DNA of 64,000 nucleotides from Paguma larvata (lineage: Eukaryota; Chordata; Mammalia; Carnivora; Viverridae): NCBI GenBank assembly GCA_030068075.1, contig CM057843.1, positions 10,992,001 to 11,056,000 on the forward strand, in the 5' to 3' direction. Numbering within the stretch: position 1 is the first letter of the stretch; each line of letters opens with the position of its first letter. Below the pieces are notes generated by a model, which searched no databases, was not told the DNA's origin, and saw only the letters and a list, made by a program, of their open reading frames with translations. Shown one piece after another: positions 15,930 through 47,679 of this stretch. Position numbers and translations under genes: made by a program.

Positions 15930-18435
15930 TCTGTCCTTCTGTTTGCCCACATAGCCCCCATTCGCCTCCAAAGTCAGTTTCAACAAAGTGACTACTCAGG
16001 CCTCAGCTTGGGGAGGACCTCAAGAGACCCTCTCAGTGGCCCCTCAGAGAGGGGTAGCGCCTGCCCAGGACACACAGCCTGGCCCGGTGGGCAGGTGACC
16101 ATGTGGGAAGTGCAGACTTGTCCTGAGATCGGGTTCTCATGGTCCCCATGCAGCCGCCCCACCAATTCTGGAGCACACGTACACGAGGACCTAAGGCACC
16201 CAGGGCACATTAACACATTTATACACCTGTGTAGACCACACTACTAGAGCTCTGTCTCCATGCAGATGCATTTCTATGTGTGGACTCCCCCCCAGACATA
16301 CGCATGACCCCAGCCCTCCTCCCTGCTTGTACACGTTCTCTCACGTGTGGACACATGCCCTCCGATGCGTAGCCTCAGGTGCCAGGCGCTGTTGCCTGGA
16401 CATGAGGCTGGAACTCAGGGCCTCCCCAGTGCCTCCTGCGCAGACATGCTTAGTCACCCGAATTTGATCCAGGCAGGAGGGAGGGTGGAGGGCCTGACGT
16501 CAGCCCTCATAGCCGCCTTGTGCCGCCTGCACATCCATCTGGGCCACAGCGTGTCCTAGGCAATCACAACAACAGCAGCACAACAACCCACTTTTACGGA
16601 GCTTCCGCAGTGACAGGCTCTGTTCCGAGACCGGTATGGGCAGGATTCACACCTGTATGCCTCACAACTGCCCAGGGCGGTGAGACTGCTATTAGCCCCA
16701 TTCTGTAGATGAGGAAAACTGGGGCGCAGAGGTGAGGTCACCTGCCCACGAGCCCATGCCAGGAAGAGATGGAGTCCGCAGCCTGGCTTCAGAGCCGGGA
16801 CCCTTAACCAGGAAATAGGGCCCCAGGTTGGAGCAGAATTCTGCCTTGGCTTACTGTGTGGGCTCTTCCCTGTCCCTTGCTGGTTGGTGGGCCTCACTTC
16901 CTCATCCGAGAAAAGGAAAGGAAGGGAATTAGAGGAAGATGCCTTCCAGCTGGGATAACAGCCTCAGGAAAATCATATGCAAATTTTATGGGCTGGGGGC
17001 ACCTGTGGCCTCTGCCACTGGTGGGCTGCAGACCTAGAGCCGGAGCTCCGGACATTGATTCGTTCCCTACCACAGACGGGGCCCCAGGCTTGTTGGGGTC
17101 CCCTTTCTGAGGCTGTTTTCCCATGCCAATTGGGGACAGCACTATAATGATCCCTATGGCTTCCACTCATTCATTCAACATACATTTATTGAGCTTCTAC
17201 TATGTGCCAGGCACTGCTGCGGGTACCGATGATCCCGTGGAGACAAGGCAGACAAGAGACCTCATCTATGGACTTTATTTTCTAGTAGGAGGAAAGAGGC
17301 CTGCAGGGTGAGGGTGACAGGCAACAGAGTGGTCCATCTACACGGAGGAGTGGGCTAGGCCAGCCAGGCTTGGAGGCCTCCCTTCATCCCTGGCTTCCTC
17401 CTTCCTGCAAGTGGCCTGGTTCCTGAAGCCTCCCTGATACTTCCGTTGCATACATTGTCCCTATCATCTCCAGGGAGGACCCCGTAATGCTTCATCCCTA
17501 CTCACCTTCCTCCCCTCCTCCAGGGAAGTCTCCCCAATGTGCCAGTCCTACTCATTCTCTCGCTTCCTCCAGGGAGGCCTGCTTGACGCTTGGGCTCACC
17601 AACTGCTCCCTCATTCCTCTAGGTCCAGCCTTCCTGTCTTTTCGTGTTGCCCGTCTGGATTCCCTTCCCCCTTCCATTCTGCATGTCGACATCACGCTAC
17701 CGCCTCTGGGTTTCCACTCACTCAACACACTGTCCCAAACACAGGGCTTCGGGATGACACCCTTGCCCACGGTCCATCTCTAAGCCTTTCATTGGCCCTA
17801 GGAAATCTGGGAAGATCCTGTGTCCATGGTACAGTGGAGAGACTGAGGCTCAGACTCAGGCCCAGGGCCCCACAGTAGGCCGACAGGCAGGATTAGAACC
17901 CAGCCCGGGCTCCTCTGTGGCCAGGGGGCTCCAGTGAGCCCTACCTCCTTGACATCTCTCAAAGCAAGGTGATGGGGGAACAAGGGGTGACTTATGTTCT
18001 TAAAGTCACTTTGTGGGTACAGAGGAATTTACCATCAAACAGGAAGGGCAGAGGGTCAGGAGTCCAAACACTTCCTTTTCCTGAGAATTCTCTGAGTCTG
18101 GCCCAGGAAGGGGGAAGGGCCCTGGGCTGGGGTGGGGCCAGTGCTCAGCCTAGAGTGGTCAGAGATGGAGTCCCAGTCTGCGGGCCAGGCTTTAGCCTGG
18201 GATCAGTGTTCAGCTCAGGGTTGTGGTCGAAGGTGAAAGCTGGGTTAAAGATTGGTTTCGGGTTCAAGCTGGGGTCGGCCCCTCGCCTGGAGCCTGGTTT
18301 GGGGCTCAGAAACCAGGGGTCAGGGTGGGTGTAAGGTCAGGCCATGGAGAACACCTCAGTCTGAGCAGCTGTGACAAATATTTTGGGTACACAAACCTGA
18401 AGGAAAAACCAGGAAAAATAAGGAGTGACCTTTTA

Positions 18436-18501
18436 AATATTTATTTATTTTTGAGAGAGACAGAAAGAGAGACAGCATGTGCACACAAGCAGGGGAGGGG
18501 C

Positions 18502-18536
<35 letters not shown>

Positions 18537-18657
18537 ATCCCAAGTAGGCTCCTTACTGTCAGCACAGAGCCCCATGTGGGGCTTAAACTCACGAATTGTG
18601 AGATCATGACCTGAGCCAAAGTCGGCCACTTAATCAACTGAGCCACCCAGGTGCCCT
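18436..18657 (-). mobile_element. Carnivore SINE
   Basis: An antisense SINE with a (GA)n tail region. The flanking 15-mers at 18421 and 18658 (aggagtgac-c/g-tttta) differ at one base and are the target-site duplication. Confidence 0.9.
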
Positions 18658-19356
18658 AGGAGTGACGTTTTAGTTTAGTGAATTCTCTTCTGACAGCCAC
18701 CAAAGCAGCAGCCCCTCCCCTAAAGGACCTAGGCCTCAGGCTCTGCTGAGACAGGGAAGGGAGTAATGGGCGATGGGATACTGGCTCTGTGGTCCTGGAG
18801 GGGACTTCCTGGAGGGTGAGTGACTGGCTTGGAGTGTTGGGGAGGCCTCTGCATTACCAGTGCCCAGCTCGGCTCCCATGCAGCGGCCCTGGAATGCTCT
18901 GCAGTCCAGGGTGGGGCTGGTGAGTCACTGGGCTGTCTGCTGGAAGGGGCCTGAGCTGACCCCGGACTCTCTTTCTCCCATTGCTGCTGGGCCTCCAGTA
19001 TTCTGCCCATGTCGGTCCGTCCTAAGTCCAGAATGTCAGATTCTCCTTGCTTCCCTGGGAAGCCAGCAAGGCACATGCAACAATGCCTATTTCACAGATG
19101 GGGATACTGAGGTCTAGAGAGCTGCTGTGCAGCAGAGCCGGATGAGTTCCTGGAATTCCTTCAGTTAGTAGGGGCAGACCTGACTTCGGATGCTGGCAAC
19201 TCAGGCAGAGGGAACAGGGAGGGCAAAGTCATGAAGGTGGGACCTGAGGACCTGGAAATCTGACCTCCTTACTCCATGCTCAGGATTGAAGCCTTCTCTG
19301 TCCTCTTTTTTCAGGTTCCTGATAAGGCTGCACCGAGGACCCCCTTAACTGGGGCA

Positions 19357-37561
<18,205 letters not shown>

Positions 37562-38815
37562 GCCCCTGCATGCGCCCAGGGCCGCCGGCAGCACGCTCAT
37601 CCCACGCCTCCAAAGGCCCACTGCCCTCATGCCGACAGCCGCCCCTGCGGGCAGGGGGCTGAGGACTGTGGCCCCTCTTCCGGCCCTCCTCCTTCTATCA
37701 TGCTGCATGACCTCAGCGCGCAAGTCCAGGGACAGGATTGGAATGTTTGTCATCTGGGGTTTGGGGGGCAGGGCTCCCGTGAGGCCTTTCTCCTTGTCCT
37801 GGCTCTCCCGGGTGGAACCCATCCTGTGGGAAAGAGAGGTACCCGTGGTGCCTTAGAAGCGCCACCTGGCTACGTGGCAAGGCAGGAGGTAGGAAACCAA
37901 GGTAGCAGGTGGAGGCCCGGCTTACCACCTGCGCAGAGACCACCCACTGGGAGCCAGGCGGGCCTGGCTCCGTAGCCTCAATGCACATAGACGGCTGCAC
38001 CTTGCCCACCTCAGAGGGGGTCCTGCCAGAGCTCTGGTCTACTGAGAATGCTGATATGGAGGCTCTGAGCCCTCAGTGGGTGTTCCTGGGCCTCAGTGAG
38101 GCAGGGCCCAGCATTGGAGAATTCAGATTCCTTTTTTGTTGTCTTTTACTTTTGTTTTTAATGTTAGGAGTGGGGTGGTGTAAAGGCCTGCTTGGGAACA
38201 TCTAAAGAGCTCTCCTACAGCTTTGGGTGGGTCCCAGCACACTCATTATTATTTGGCAGCCAGGTGGGATGGACTGACATTCCTTGATGGTTTCACACTC
38301 GGCGCCATCTGGAGAATGGGTTAATGAAAGCTCCCGGCAGAGGCCTGAGCCAGGAGCACCCACCGTCCCTCCCACCTTACTCCCTCCCTATATGGCTCCC
38401 CTGTAGAAGAGACACCAGGGGCTGGCCCACCAAAGGCCCTGGAGTCACAGGGCTGTGGCCTTGCCGATGCTGAAGTAACTGGAATCCAATCTCCGACCCT
38501 ACACCGGCCTACCCATCTGGCCCCAGAAGCTGCCCTCACGTCCCTACACTGAAAGACAAACTGCCCAGGTTGGAGGCAACACTGGAAGCGGGACCACGGT
38601 GGGGTGTGCATGCTGGCGAGCGGCCACAGAGAGGTGGGCCTCCTGCCACTGCCTCACCCCAAAGACAGTTGCCATTCGGGCTGCTCAGAGCTGGTGCGCT
38701 GCAGCATGCGTGTGGACCTGGCCGTGCTGAGGCAGACTTTATCTTCTCCCGGGGCTCCGTGCCTGGCTGGCTTGGCACTTCCTGACCAAACGCTCAAGAG
38801 ATTACCCCAAAGGAA

Positions 38816-38821
38816 AATAAA
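38816..38821 (+). promoter_or_regulatory. AATAAA, possible proximal CAMKK1 poly(A) signal
   Basis: A canonical hexamer 1.25 kb after the CAMKK1 stop. Use would shorten the 3'UTR by about 0.7 kb. It is not proven by the sequence. Confidence 0.4.
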
Positions 38822-39489
38822 GCAGGACTCAGATACCTCCCCTGAAAACATGGGCCAAACACGGCTTTCGGTTGCCTGCGTGGGGATCCTCCTGCAGAAA
38901 GGCTGGTGCTGAGAAGGAAAGGGAGGCTGGGCTGGAGGAGTGTCTGTGTTCTGTTCATCTCTGTGCCTGTGGGCATGTGTCGCGCCTCCACGCACACACG
39001 CACGTGTGTGCCCATCTGCTGCACACGGCACACCTGCATGTCTTGCACCGGCACATGCATCTGTGATATAGTTTCTATGTTTCTTTGAGGCTGTGAGCAG
39101 AATGTGGCCTGTTGCCAATGGGCCCGCATTTCTCCTTGGCTCCTCTGCACTAAGGCATTGTAACCCAGGGCTTAAACAATAACTCGATACTGTTTTTAAG
39201 AACACTTTTTTAGAGTTCATGGGTGGCTAATCGCAGATCCACAAGTTTCCTCGAGCATCTCTACACAGGGGCCCAGAGGGGGTAGTTTCAGGGGCCTACG
39301 GCAATGGGACCTGCCCTTGCAGACCTCAAACGTGGGCCTGGCTTCATTGCCCTCGTGAGCCTGGATGGGGTGCTTACCGCATCACTGAAGGTTTTGGCTG
39401 GCATTATTGTGTTTGAATGTAGCACAAGTGATGAACAAACTCCATTAGAGTGTTTAAAAAATTAACTTCCCAGGAAGTGAGTTAAAAAC

Positions 39490-39495
39490 AATAAA
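39490..39495 (+). promoter_or_regulatory. CAMKK1: AATAAA, likely distal CAMKK1 poly(A) signal
   Basis: A canonical hexamer 1.93 kb after the stop, followed by an A-rich stretch and then 'ctgtgtgtacattttc', a plausible GU-rich downstream element. Confidence 0.55.
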
Positions 39496-40029
39496 AGTCC
39501 TTTCTCGAGTTAAAAAACAACAACAGCAACAAACTGTGTGTACATTTTCAACATCGGGGTGTGTGCTCTTTCTCGCCAGCTGGACCACTGGCTTTGCTTT
39601 TTCTGGAAGGGTCTGAGCAGGGCAGTGGCGAGAGGTGCTCTGGAGGGACGTGAGAAGGAGGCAAGGAGGGAGAGGGAGGGAGAAAGGCTGGCTCTGGAGG
39701 GTGAGGAGCTACAGTCCGGGCTGTGGCTCAGGCTCTAGAGCAGGTTCTGTGGCTCCTCCTTGGGAAGAACAGGATGTTTAGGAGCCAGTGAACTGGCCAT
39801 GTTTCACAGGCGCCCGGGGAGCCCAAGGTCTGGTCCTCGGGAGCCGTCGCCACCCCTCATAGGGCAAAAGTGCCGGTGCAGCGTCACAGGAGTCCCTGTG
39901 ACATGAGCCCAGTGTCTTTACTGTGGCCCCTTAGCCTTGAGCGCCTCTATGGGCTTTTTGGACCCTGCAGCCCCCTGCTCCTAGTAGGCCCCCTGTGGCC
40001 ATCATGAGTCATCAAGGTCAGACAGCCTT

Positions 40030-40240
40030 GAGCTTGAATCCAAGCTTTTGCATTTAATAGCTCGGTGTGACCTTTGGCAAGCCACTGGAGGAGTCTTGGT
40101 GTTCTTGTTGGTACAATGTGGATAATAGCAGCACCTCCTCGGGAGGGGGGGGGGTCCTCGTGAAGTTAAATGAAGTCCTGGTGCCAAGCATCTGATACAG
40201 TGCTGTGTATATACTAAGTACTCAGCAAGGGAGTACTCAG
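40030..40240 (+). repeat. MIR
   Basis: Sense MIR core 'tgacctttggcaagccactg' with 'gtacaatgtggataatagca' following. Confidence 0.7.
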
Positions 40241-42904
40241 CAAGGGAGGCCCCTAAAAGAAATAGAACTTTCTGTCTCTGGAGATGCCCAGAACCAGCCT
40301 TAATGACTGTGGCTCAGCATATCTTGCATGATTGGTATTTACCCATCTGTGGAGTTCCCAGCTGGGTAAAACAGGAGACCAAGCCAAAGGCTACCCAACC
40401 TGGTGATCAGTTTTTCCATCTGAGAAATGGATACCACAGTTTCTCCTGCCTATTTCCTGGTCATCCTGTGAAGGTCCCATGAGGAACTGTACCAAGCCCT
40501 CTCCAACAGGGGTGCTGGTGGCCAGGCGGAATTTTCCCAAATGCCAAGACCAGTAAGTAGGTCTGTTCCCAGTTCTTCCCCACCATCTCTCACTTCCTCA
40601 CCGATCTCCTGGCCTTGGTCCTTAGGACTCCAGTCCATCCTCTTACTGGCTGCCAGAGCAATCTTCAGACACTGACCTGGCCATACCACTCCCTCTCAGA
40701 ACCCTTCCACGCTCCTCCAGTTTTGAGGCCCCTGCCATCAGCCCTGCTACCCTCTGTGGATGCTCTCCTAACCATGCCCCACACTCCATTGACTCCTTAC
40801 TCCCCACAGCTCTTCAGACCCACCCGCTCGTCTAGAACACTGCCTTCCCCCATCCCTGCCTCTGCTTCTCAAAGTCAGTCCCAGCTTCAAAGGGCTGGGT
40901 CATCCCTGGCGTTGGTCACCAAGCCCTGGGCCTGGGTATGACGGGCCACATCATGCATAAGAGCTTTGAATAGGGCCACAGGTGCATGACACCATTTCCC
41001 CACAAGGACAACCTCTCTAGAGGCATGCTGTGGTAGGGAAACTGAGGCCCAGGAAATAGTGTCTCACTCAGTCACACGGCAAGCCAGAGAAGATCCAGAC
41101 TAGAGTCCAGGTCCCCAGCTCACCTAGCCTGCCCAGGTCTTCCCACATCAGCTGCCAGGAAAATGGAGAACCCTACATAGGGTAAGGACATCAGAGATGG
41201 AGGCTGTGCTTCCAAGCCTAAACACAGGGGAGCTGAGCTGAGGCCAGTGGTGTCCAGCTGGAGGCTAGGGGCCAGTCTGGGGTTTGCCCTTGGAGTGCCC
41301 TGATTGCTTGCAGAGAATCTCTCTGGGCTCTGGAACCCACGGGCACTTTCTCTGGTGTTTGCTCTCCCCAATACCTATCATCCTATATGGTCTCAGCCTT
41401 AGGTAGAAGAGGGAGGGGTGCTCAAGGCTACTGAGGGTTCCAATTTTCCCAGGGGGACCCCCAGACACGCACTGGGACCTATATAAATGCCCCACAGATT
41501 ATGGAGTCTCACACACACAAACACACACATGTCTACACACCTGCATAGCCTCCTCTTGGGCAAACGAGCAGGCCTGCTTCTTGTGCCATTGGGACCCTGC
41601 TGAGGGTGGCCAGGGGAAGTATGCAGTGGGTGGTACTGGACGCTGGGGGTCAACCGAGGCCCAGAAGGGTCTGGGGAAGGGTTTGTCCTCCATCTCACCT
41701 GCAGAACAGAGCCCTAGTCTGCAAGGACTTCCTGCACCACTCCAGCCCCATGATGCACTGAGGTCCCCTCCCCTATACGTACACAGACCTGCCTTTGCCC
41801 TCTAGGATCTCAGACTCATTTATTTCTCCAGCTACGATGACCCAGGGAACAAAGTCAGGATCCTTTCATTCTCCATGGCAGCTGCCAATCTGCTCCCAGG
41901 TCAAGCTGACCAGTTTGTCATTAGCCCATCCCAGCTTTGTGGTCAGCCTCCCTGCCCTCTCCAATGCCTAGGCCGCCACTATCTTCAGGTCACCCCTCCA
42001 GGAATCCATCCCTGGTCCATAGCCCCTGAGACACCCTTGGCATGTGGTCTGGTGTCCAGTCCTTCTCCTACAAGATTGGAATCAGGGCCCAGGAATTGTA
42101 ACCTCACCCACCGACTGGGTCACTTTCTCGACTTCTATCTGCCCATTGACTGTTTCAACAGGATCAAGACCATTCAGGAAGCATCTTTCAGCTGAATCAC
42201 AAGATGGGGCCTTCCCTCTGGGAGCCTCATTCTCTCCACCTGATCTGTAGTGAGGCCCTTCTCTGGCCTGTGTATCTCTGGCTTTTTCCACTTCCCTGTT
42301 CCTGCTTCTCAGCCTGCAAACTAGCTCAGGCCTCCCCTGTAGCTGTAACCCAGATTTCCACCCTCTCGGCATTCCAAAGGCTACTGCCCCACACTCTGGG
42401 GCATGTAAGAAGAAGCCCCTCCTACTTTCTCTCTCAGATGCCCTCTGCTCTGGCTCTTTCTTTCCTGTCCCTGCCTGGCTCACTCTGTCCCCATCCCCTG
42501 CAAGACCACTCACTTTCCTAGCCGTGGTCCACGCGATTGGCTGCCGCAGTCTGCATTGACAGCCTGTGACATTCCCCTCCCTGCCCCCCACCCCCATCCC
42601 GCAGACCTTTGGTCTCCTCAAGAGACCCCCATAGCCTGGGGAGGGCTCTATGATGAAGGAACAGAAAGGGAACAACGGGGAACTGCAACACCAGAAGGAG
42701 TTGGTTAAACCTGTACACTTGGTCTTCCCCAGAGTCCAGGGGACCATCCCTAAGGCACTGGAATTTTACAAAAGAGGATCCCCTTGCCCTCAGGTGTCCC
42801 CATCTCCTTTCGGGCAAGGCGTGCCAATATCCACCCACCTTCCTGGGAACCCCACTTCAGAGCTGAGAGAGGGCTCCCGGCTGCCGTCTGCCCCTCCCAT
42901 TCCC

Positions 42905-43045
42905 AATTCAGTCTACATAGTAGTTATCAACTTGCCTGCATGCCAGAATCTCCTAGGGAGCTTTGGAAATACCCTGATGCCTGGGCTCCACCTTCAGAGA
43001 TCTGATTTAACTGGTCTGGGGTCTAGTCCGGGTGTCAGAACTTTT
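42905..43045 (+). mobile_element. hAT-Charlie (MER5-like) relic
   Basis: The segments 'ccagaatctcctagggagct', 'gatgcctgggctccacc' and 'gatttaactggtctggggt' follow the MER5 layout. Confidence 0.65.
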
Positions 43046-44060
43046 TAAAAATAATTAATAGACTTTATTTTTTGAAACAGTTTTAGGCTTACAGAAACGT
43101 TGAGAGGAAAGTACAAAGAGTCCCCATGTGCCCTCTCGACCTCCTCTCCTGCCTCCCACTTTCCTCTGTTAGTAACATCTTGCTTTAATGTGGTACATTT
43201 GTTACAAACGAAGAGGCAGTATCACACATCATCATTAACTAAAGGCTACAGTTTACTTTAGTTTCCTCTTTCTGTTGTACACTGTTTGAGTTTCGACAAA
43301 TGTCTAATATCATGTATCCGTCCTTACAGTTTCATACAGAATAGTTTCACTGCCCTAAGAATCCCCCATGTTCCACCTGTCGAACCCTTCCTCCTCCCAC
43401 TCTCACCCCTTACCATCCCCAACCCCTGGCAACCACGCTGTCTTTTTACTGTCTCCATAGTTTTGCTTTTTCCAGAATGTCATAGAGTTGGAGTCATACC
43501 GTATGGTATCTTTTCAGCTTCCTAGTTGATTTTTAAGTTTTTTTCATCCGTTTAACTGAGATGTAATTTGCCATATAATATAGTATGTTTAAAGTGTACA
43601 ACATATTGATTTGATGAATTTGTATTGCAATATGATCACCATTGTAGCATTAGCTAACATCTCTGTCTCTTCACATAATTATCATTTCTTCTAGTGGTGG
43701 GAACAATTAAAATCTAGTCTCTTAGCAAGTTTAATATTTATAATAGTTTTGTTGTCCATAATCACTGTATTGAGTATTATATCTCCAGAACTTATTTAGC
43801 TACCAGTTGCAAGTATGTATCCTTACCTAGGTGACCTTCTTTTTTTTTTTTAAATTTAAAGAGAAAGAGGGCAAGCAGGTAGAAGGGCAGAGGGAGAGAG
43901 AGACAGAATCTTAAGCAGGCTCCATGTCCAGTGTGGAGCCTGACCTGCGGCTCGATCCCATGACCCTGGGATCATGATCTGAGCTGAAATCAAGAGTTGG
44001 ATGCTCAACCGACTGAGCCACCCAGGCACTCCTGCTTACCTAGGTGATTTTAATGAACAG
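43046..44060 (-). mobile_element. Old L1 3' ends, interrupted by a SINE
   Basis: The first part (43046-43520) carries 'ttaggcttacagaaacgttg' and 'ttccagaatgtcatagagtt'. The second (43535-43834, resuming at 44048) carries 'taactgagatgtaatttgcc' and 'gtgtacaacatattgatttg'. All are old L1 3'UTR landmarks. Confidence 0.7.
43835..44034 (-). mobile_element. Carnivore SINE in an old L1
   Basis: Antisense SINE with a perfect 13-bp duplication, cttacctaggtga, at 43822-43834 and 44035-44047. The sequence is diverged from the consensus. Confidence 0.9.
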
Positions 44061-44219
44061 TGGGTTGACCTGAATAACCCTGGTCTAGAATTTGGTACAG
44101 ATGGGTAGTAGATCTGTTTCTCCATGTTTCTAAACCTAACGTGGGCAAAAGTCTCATTTTCCTTTGATGTGTCCATCCATCCACCCACCCATCCGTTAAT
44201 CCATACGTCCATTTATTCA

Positions 44220-45370
44220 GTATATGTCCGGCGCCTTCTATAACTAGACACTGACTTAGACACTCAGCTAAATCAACACTATTCCAGCTCTCATGGCTCT
44301 CACAGTCTATTGCAGGCAACAGACATTACTCAAGTTGCCCCGTATGTGTGTGGATGATTTTGAACTGATATGAGTGCTATATAGGAAAGGCTTGTTGTGG
44401 TGGTTTTCTAAGAGTAGTTGGGGAGGTTTCCCAGAGAAAAGAAGGTTCCAGCTGAGATCTGAAGTCGAGGAGGAACTAACTAGGCCAAGGGGAGGAAAGA
44501 AAGCTCCAAGCAGAGATCCAATCGTGCAAGAATCCTGTGGTAAGCAAGAGCATGGTGCTTACCAAGAACTGAAGCGGAGATGTTGGGAGTGAGAAGGAGG
44601 GAAGTGCAAAGTGAACCTGGAGGGGAAGGCAGACCTGGAGAATGTGTACTGAAACGATCATTCTGGCCACAGTGTAGAGGAGGGATGAGGGTGGAGGAAC
44701 CAGAAAAACGGAGAAATCAGTGGGGAAGGCCACTGCAGGGTCCAGACAAGACAGGATACGCTGATGGCTGGGATGGAAAGAAGCTGAGAAGTGGTAGCCA
44801 AGAGGATGCAGAGAAGCAGATGGACATGAGGGATATGTAGGAAGACAGAGGTGCCTTGAGATCAAGGCAAGATGTGCAGTAGGTAGTTAGACATCTGGGT
44901 CTGGAGCTGGGAGGAGAGGGAGAATCGGAGACAGAGATGTGAATGTTCTTGGAACATGGTTGGCAGTGGAATTGGAAGCCACGGATGTAATACGATGGCC
45001 TAGATTGTGAGCATGAGGTGAGAAGAAAGAGGGTCTAGGATTGACCCCTAGAGGACTGGGTGAAGAGGAAGAACCCGAAAAGGCATTGGAGCAGGAGGGG
45101 CAGGGAAAGTGAAAAAGAAAAGCCACATGTGGCTTTATAATGGAAGAGTTTGTGGTTTCGAGAACTAGGGAGTGGCTACCAGTATCCATGATGCTGAGTG
45201 GTCAAGTCAGATGGAGATGGAGGGAAGACGGATCTTTCAGGAATTTTGCTGTGTAGCAGGTTGGGGGACATGGATACAACTTCCTCACCAGGGTCAGCTG
45301 CCTCATGACCTTTCCTTTAACGGTGGAAATTTTCCCTTAACTAACGACCTGCACGTGTTCCAAGGATAGA
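44220..45370 (-). repeat. Ancient dispersed repeat, family not assigned
   Basis: Long low-CG sequence with motifs such as 'tctaggattgacccctagag' and 'gtggtttcgagaactaggga'. They are shared in style and order with 10640-11330, 25080-25800 and 49270-49760. It has no open reading frame of note. The strand is a guess. Confidence 0.45.
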
Positions 45371-46984
45371 AATGAACTTGGAGGTGTGGAGCATGGAGTC
45401 GTATTTGCCCAATTTAAAACGGCATTAAGGAACATCCCTGAATAAGCATCACGTCAGGTCAGTGGGCCATGTTACCAGGTCTCAGATAGCACTTGATTCC
45501 ACCTTAGAAGCTTATATTACCTTTTAATAGCTTTTCCTTTTGTTACCCTAGGAAAGGTATGCTTCTATTAGTTTTATTCCCCTCCTCCCTGAATGAGAGA
45601 GAAGGAAAGGAGAGGACGCGGCCAGCTTCAGTCAAAGAAAAAAAGAAATTGAATCTTACGGAAGATCCTGTTAATATCCTCCCTTGTCCCCTAGCCTCCA
45701 TCTTCAAAACTTTTCAAAAGAACCATCCATAACTTCTCACATTCCACCACTAACTACCTTCCCCTTCATGGACGTTGGTCTCCTCAAGGTCACCAATGGC
45801 CAACAAACCTCTAGATCGAAGCCAAGTTCCACTGCTTTTGCCACTTGACCACTTCCTGCCTGGAACTCTCTCTCGTCTGTCCCAGTGTTCCACTTTCCTG
45901 GTTTTTTCTGTTAAGAAATCATCCAGACTTGGACATAGGAAAAAGGAATAGGAAAAAGAACTACACCGATGCCCTCTCAGTGTAGTGTCAGGTGTCGTCC
46001 AACCTGCTGGTTCCAGCTGGGGATCATCCGATTTTCTAGGGATGCGTATCTTTGCTTGACTTCTGACTTACTACTGATTAGGGTATTTTACAACTCTGTA
46101 AGTGTAGAGGCTAATTTATAGGAGACTTATAATGAGTAAATAATTCTTGTCCAGTAGCAATGCAGATATTTTCTGTCTGGTAGAAAAGAGAACCCCAAAG
46201 GTTGCACTTTCTTGCCTTGTGGGGCACTAACCGGTCTTGCTAAGTTCATTTCAGTATTCCTTTGACTGACCGGCTCAGAATTTTCAAATTTTCTTTTGAA
46301 CTAGTCTTAATGTCTTATTGATGTCCTCATTCATTAATCAATGAATAAAACCTTTGATGTGTTCATTTTACATTTAAGTCATGTTTTTTTTACTTTTCTG
46401 AAAATTATTCTTTACCCTCCTCATTCTGTGGCTCCACAACAGTGGGCTACCCCTGAGGACAGAGGTGAAGGTGGTGAGGTAGGGGTAAATTATGCGAACT
46501 CAAAAGGGATAGGTACAAAAGGCTTTCCTGGCAGGAGTCTAGGAAGCTTGGTGTTTGCCTGATGCCCTGGCTTGCTCTGGATTCCTACCTCTCATGCCAG
46601 GGAGAGCTCCGCCAGGGGACTGGTTTTCATCTGAACTGTGCCGGACTGCAGTGCCTGAATCTTCAAGCAACAAGATCACTATCCTGCAGAGAGAGGGCCT
46701 ACCCGGCTTTTTCTGCTGGCCTCCTGAGGCGGAGGCTGAGGAAGGATTGCTTCCTCCTCTCCACCTCCCCCTCCCCTTCAGGCCTAGAAAATAAGTGTAA
46801 TGGTGGGGTCTGTGACTGACACCCAAAGCTGGCCACCCCAAGCACAAAATGTCTTTGGCGTGTTCTTAAAAATGTGTGCATATGTATGCCATGCATTCAA
46901 TCAATTAACTACTGTCACCAAACAAAACTAGCCCTCTAAAGAGCCCCCGCCTTGTGTTTGTGCTGTGATTTAGCCCACATTAAA

Positions 46985-47210
46985 GAAAAATTTTGATGTG
47001 TTGTATCCCTTCTGTTGGGTCCTGCATCTATATACATCATTTAACCCTCACAATCTCCTTTGGTGCAGGGTAAGAAATATTGTCCCATTTTACTGATGAA
47101 GAAACTGAGATTTTTGAAGGGTTAAGTGGCTTGGCCAAAGTCACACATGGTGCAAGGGGCAGAGCCAGTCAGTTTGAAACCCAGGTGCGTCTGATGCTGA
47201 TCATGTTCTC
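46985..47210 (-). repeat. MIR (antisense)
   Basis: 'ccattttactgatgaagaaactgag', then 'ggttaagtggcttggccaaagtcacac' and 'gaaacccaggtgcgtctgatg' is the standard antisense MIR order. Confidence 0.8.
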
Positions 47211-47679
47211 CCTTGGTTAATAATTATTTTTTCTTCCATGGTCACAGCTGGTAGGGCCTGGGAGACCTTAGGGTTCCATCTACACCCTCTTCAAATGGGA
47301 AGATAGGGCCCAGATAGGGGCCAGAGCTAGACCAAGATAACACAGAGTGGAAGGTGAAAAAATCAGGACTCAAAGCAAAAACTGACCAGTGGTGCCCTCT
47401 GGAAGCCTAGACGACTCTCCCTGTCTCCTAACCAGGCTGTTAGAAATGTTGCAAGAAACCATGCTCAGGAATTGACAGTGGACTGAGCCCTGGGGAGTCA
47501 AGAAATTGGGGGTCAAGCTCTGGGCTTTGGGTAGCTCACTACCCTCTTGGAGTCTCAATTATTATGCACGTAAAATGGGCCAGTTATCTGGAGACTTGAA
47601 AGAGACAAAGGTTCTCAAGACAAGTATGCTGTAAACCTACACATTTGCCCAGAAGTTATAGACCAAGGCTCATTCTGGG

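Larger units (their letters stand above)
12144..19314. other. CAMKK1 intron 1
   Basis: About 7.2 kb before the coding exons. It holds GT-rich sequence (12700-12900), an L2 3' end (13160-13897), MIR relics (15440-15570, 16600-16800), two carnivore SINEs (15724-15929, 18436-18657), diverged tandem C/T-rich units at 17470-17600 and GGGTT-rich sequence at 18200-18310. No other gene was recognised. Confidence 0.65.
37562..39515 (+). other. CAMKK1: CAMKK1 3' untranslated region (end inferred)
   Basis: Unique-looking sequence from the stop to just past the AATAAA at 39490. The length of about 1.95 kb fits my recollection of the human mRNA. An earlier AATAAA lies at 38816. It contains CA/TG-rich sequence at 38990-39060. 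Confidence 0.6.

Noticed and set aside
44476..44865. A 129-codon minus-strand frame, considered as a small gene
   Set aside because: It lies within an ancient dispersed repeat shared with several other places in the window, and shows no domain.
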